Origin: a bacterium
GTDB taxonomy: Bacteria; Actinomycetota; Acidimicrobiia; Acidimicrobiales; Bin134
Assembly (NCBI GenBank): GCA_026708015.1
Contig: JAPOVT010000044.1
Span: forward strand, 1 to 40,315
Length of the DNA: 40,315 bases
Direction: 5' to 3'
Shown: positions 40,041 to 40,315 of the stretch, piece after piece
How the letters are laid out: every line of letters starts with the position of its first letter
Position numbering within the stretch: position 1 is the first letter of the stretch
Program-made: the position numbers and the translations under genes
The notes under the pieces: generated by a model
What the model was told of the DNA's origin: nothing
The model's database searches: none
What the model saw: only the letters and a program-made list of their open reading frames with translations

Positions 40041-40315
40041 CTATGCAGGCGGGGGTTCAGCCGGGAGCTCCTGGGAGCCCAGCCTCAGTGCGGTGGAAGG
40101 TGCTATCCGAGCGATCTCAGCCACCGTGCGGAGGCTGTAGCCCGCAGCGAGAGCTGACTGGACGGCCTTGGCCCGCACCCACTTGGCGCGGTCCAGCCAC
40201 CCCTGGGCCTTGCGCACCAATTCGGCGCTGTCGTCCAATGCGGCAATGACCGGGACCGTCGGGTCTGTCAGGAATTTTGTGTATCGGGCGTGATCTGAGG
40301 GTCCGCGGCCGGGTG
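40041..40315 (-). CDS. Helix-turn-helix protein, 5' end outside the window
   Basis: The frame is open from the right window edge to TAG-type stop at 40041 and gives at least 90 residues. It reads SDHARYTKFLTDPTVPVIAALDDSAELVRKAQGWLDRAKWVRAKAVQSALAAGYSLRTVAEIARIAPSTALRLGS. AGYSLRTVAEIARIAPSTALRLGS is a good helix-turn-helix. Internal starts are possible, for instance the TTG/GTG-type at 40238, but the upstream codons look coding. It may be a small regulator; no partner is visible. Confidence 0.6.
   Translation of the reverse strand, partial: PGRGPSDHARYTKFLTDPTVPVIAALDDSAELVRKAQGWLDRAKWVRAKAVQSALAAGYSLRTVAEIARIAPSTALRLGSQELPAEPPPA

Noticed and set aside
38428..40140. 570-codon plus-strand frame
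   Set aside because: Low-complexity His/Arg/Gly text antisense to the 703-residue lipoprotein, with no motifs.

Overview
The window is high-GC bacterial DNA, most likely from an actinobacterium and possibly an acidimicrobial lineage. This rests on a mycothiol-dependent isomerase (MDMPI/TIGR03083) family gene and a relic of a second one, secreted lipoproteins with lipoboxes followed by CGxx, frequent GTG/TTG starts with ATGA/GTGA overlaps, and a cell-wall-binding-repeat-like lipoprotein. No rRNA, tRNA or CRISPR array was seen, so the placement is inference.

Left accessory zone (1-5455). The right end of an IS3-like element (1-101) is inserted in a DUF5615 toxin gene, leaving its DUF433 antitoxin intact. 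Next come a pyridoxamine-phosphate-oxidase-like gene, an AAA/DUF4143 ATPase, three 23-bp repeats, a broken ParS-like/RES toxin-antitoxin pair and a lipoprotein gene.

Catabolic block (5456-20927, all on the minus strand). In transcription order: MaoC hydratase, acyl-CoA dehydrogenase relic, second MaoC, LysR regulator, complete polyamine-type ABC importer (PotA-PotB-PotC-PotD), M20 deacylase, acyl-CoA-dehydrogenase-like flavoprotein, RidA, HutI-like amidohydrolase, dimethylamine/trimethylamine-dehydrogenase-like enzyme, class III CoA-transferase and a CitE/malyl-CoA-lyase-like enzyme. Most junctions overlap or are very short. It reads as one uptake-and-degradation system for a cationic, probably N-methylated nitrogen compound, ending in CoA-ester chemistry. 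I know of no described pathway with this set. Three of its gene junctions carry 55-60-bp tandem duplications.

Middle (20928-26707). A relic of an MDMPI-family gene is followed by a three-gene minus-strand group (polytopic membrane protein, cupredoxin-like lipoprotein, SRAP/YedK protein), a CaiB relic, then plus-strand genes for a full MDMPI-family protein, a chimeric 75-aa ORF, a short-chain dehydrogenase and a potassium-channel-like protein.

Right accessory zone (26708-40315). Two more DUF4143 ATPases bracket a decayed ORF. A mobile-element scar follows (an 11-C tract, an internally deleted IS481-like transposase, an AlpA-like regulator with repeated upstream sites). Then come three divergent paralogues of a secreted beta-propeller-like protein, a kelch-like lipoprotein, a large lipoprotein of unknown function and, at the edge, a partial helix-turn-helix gene.
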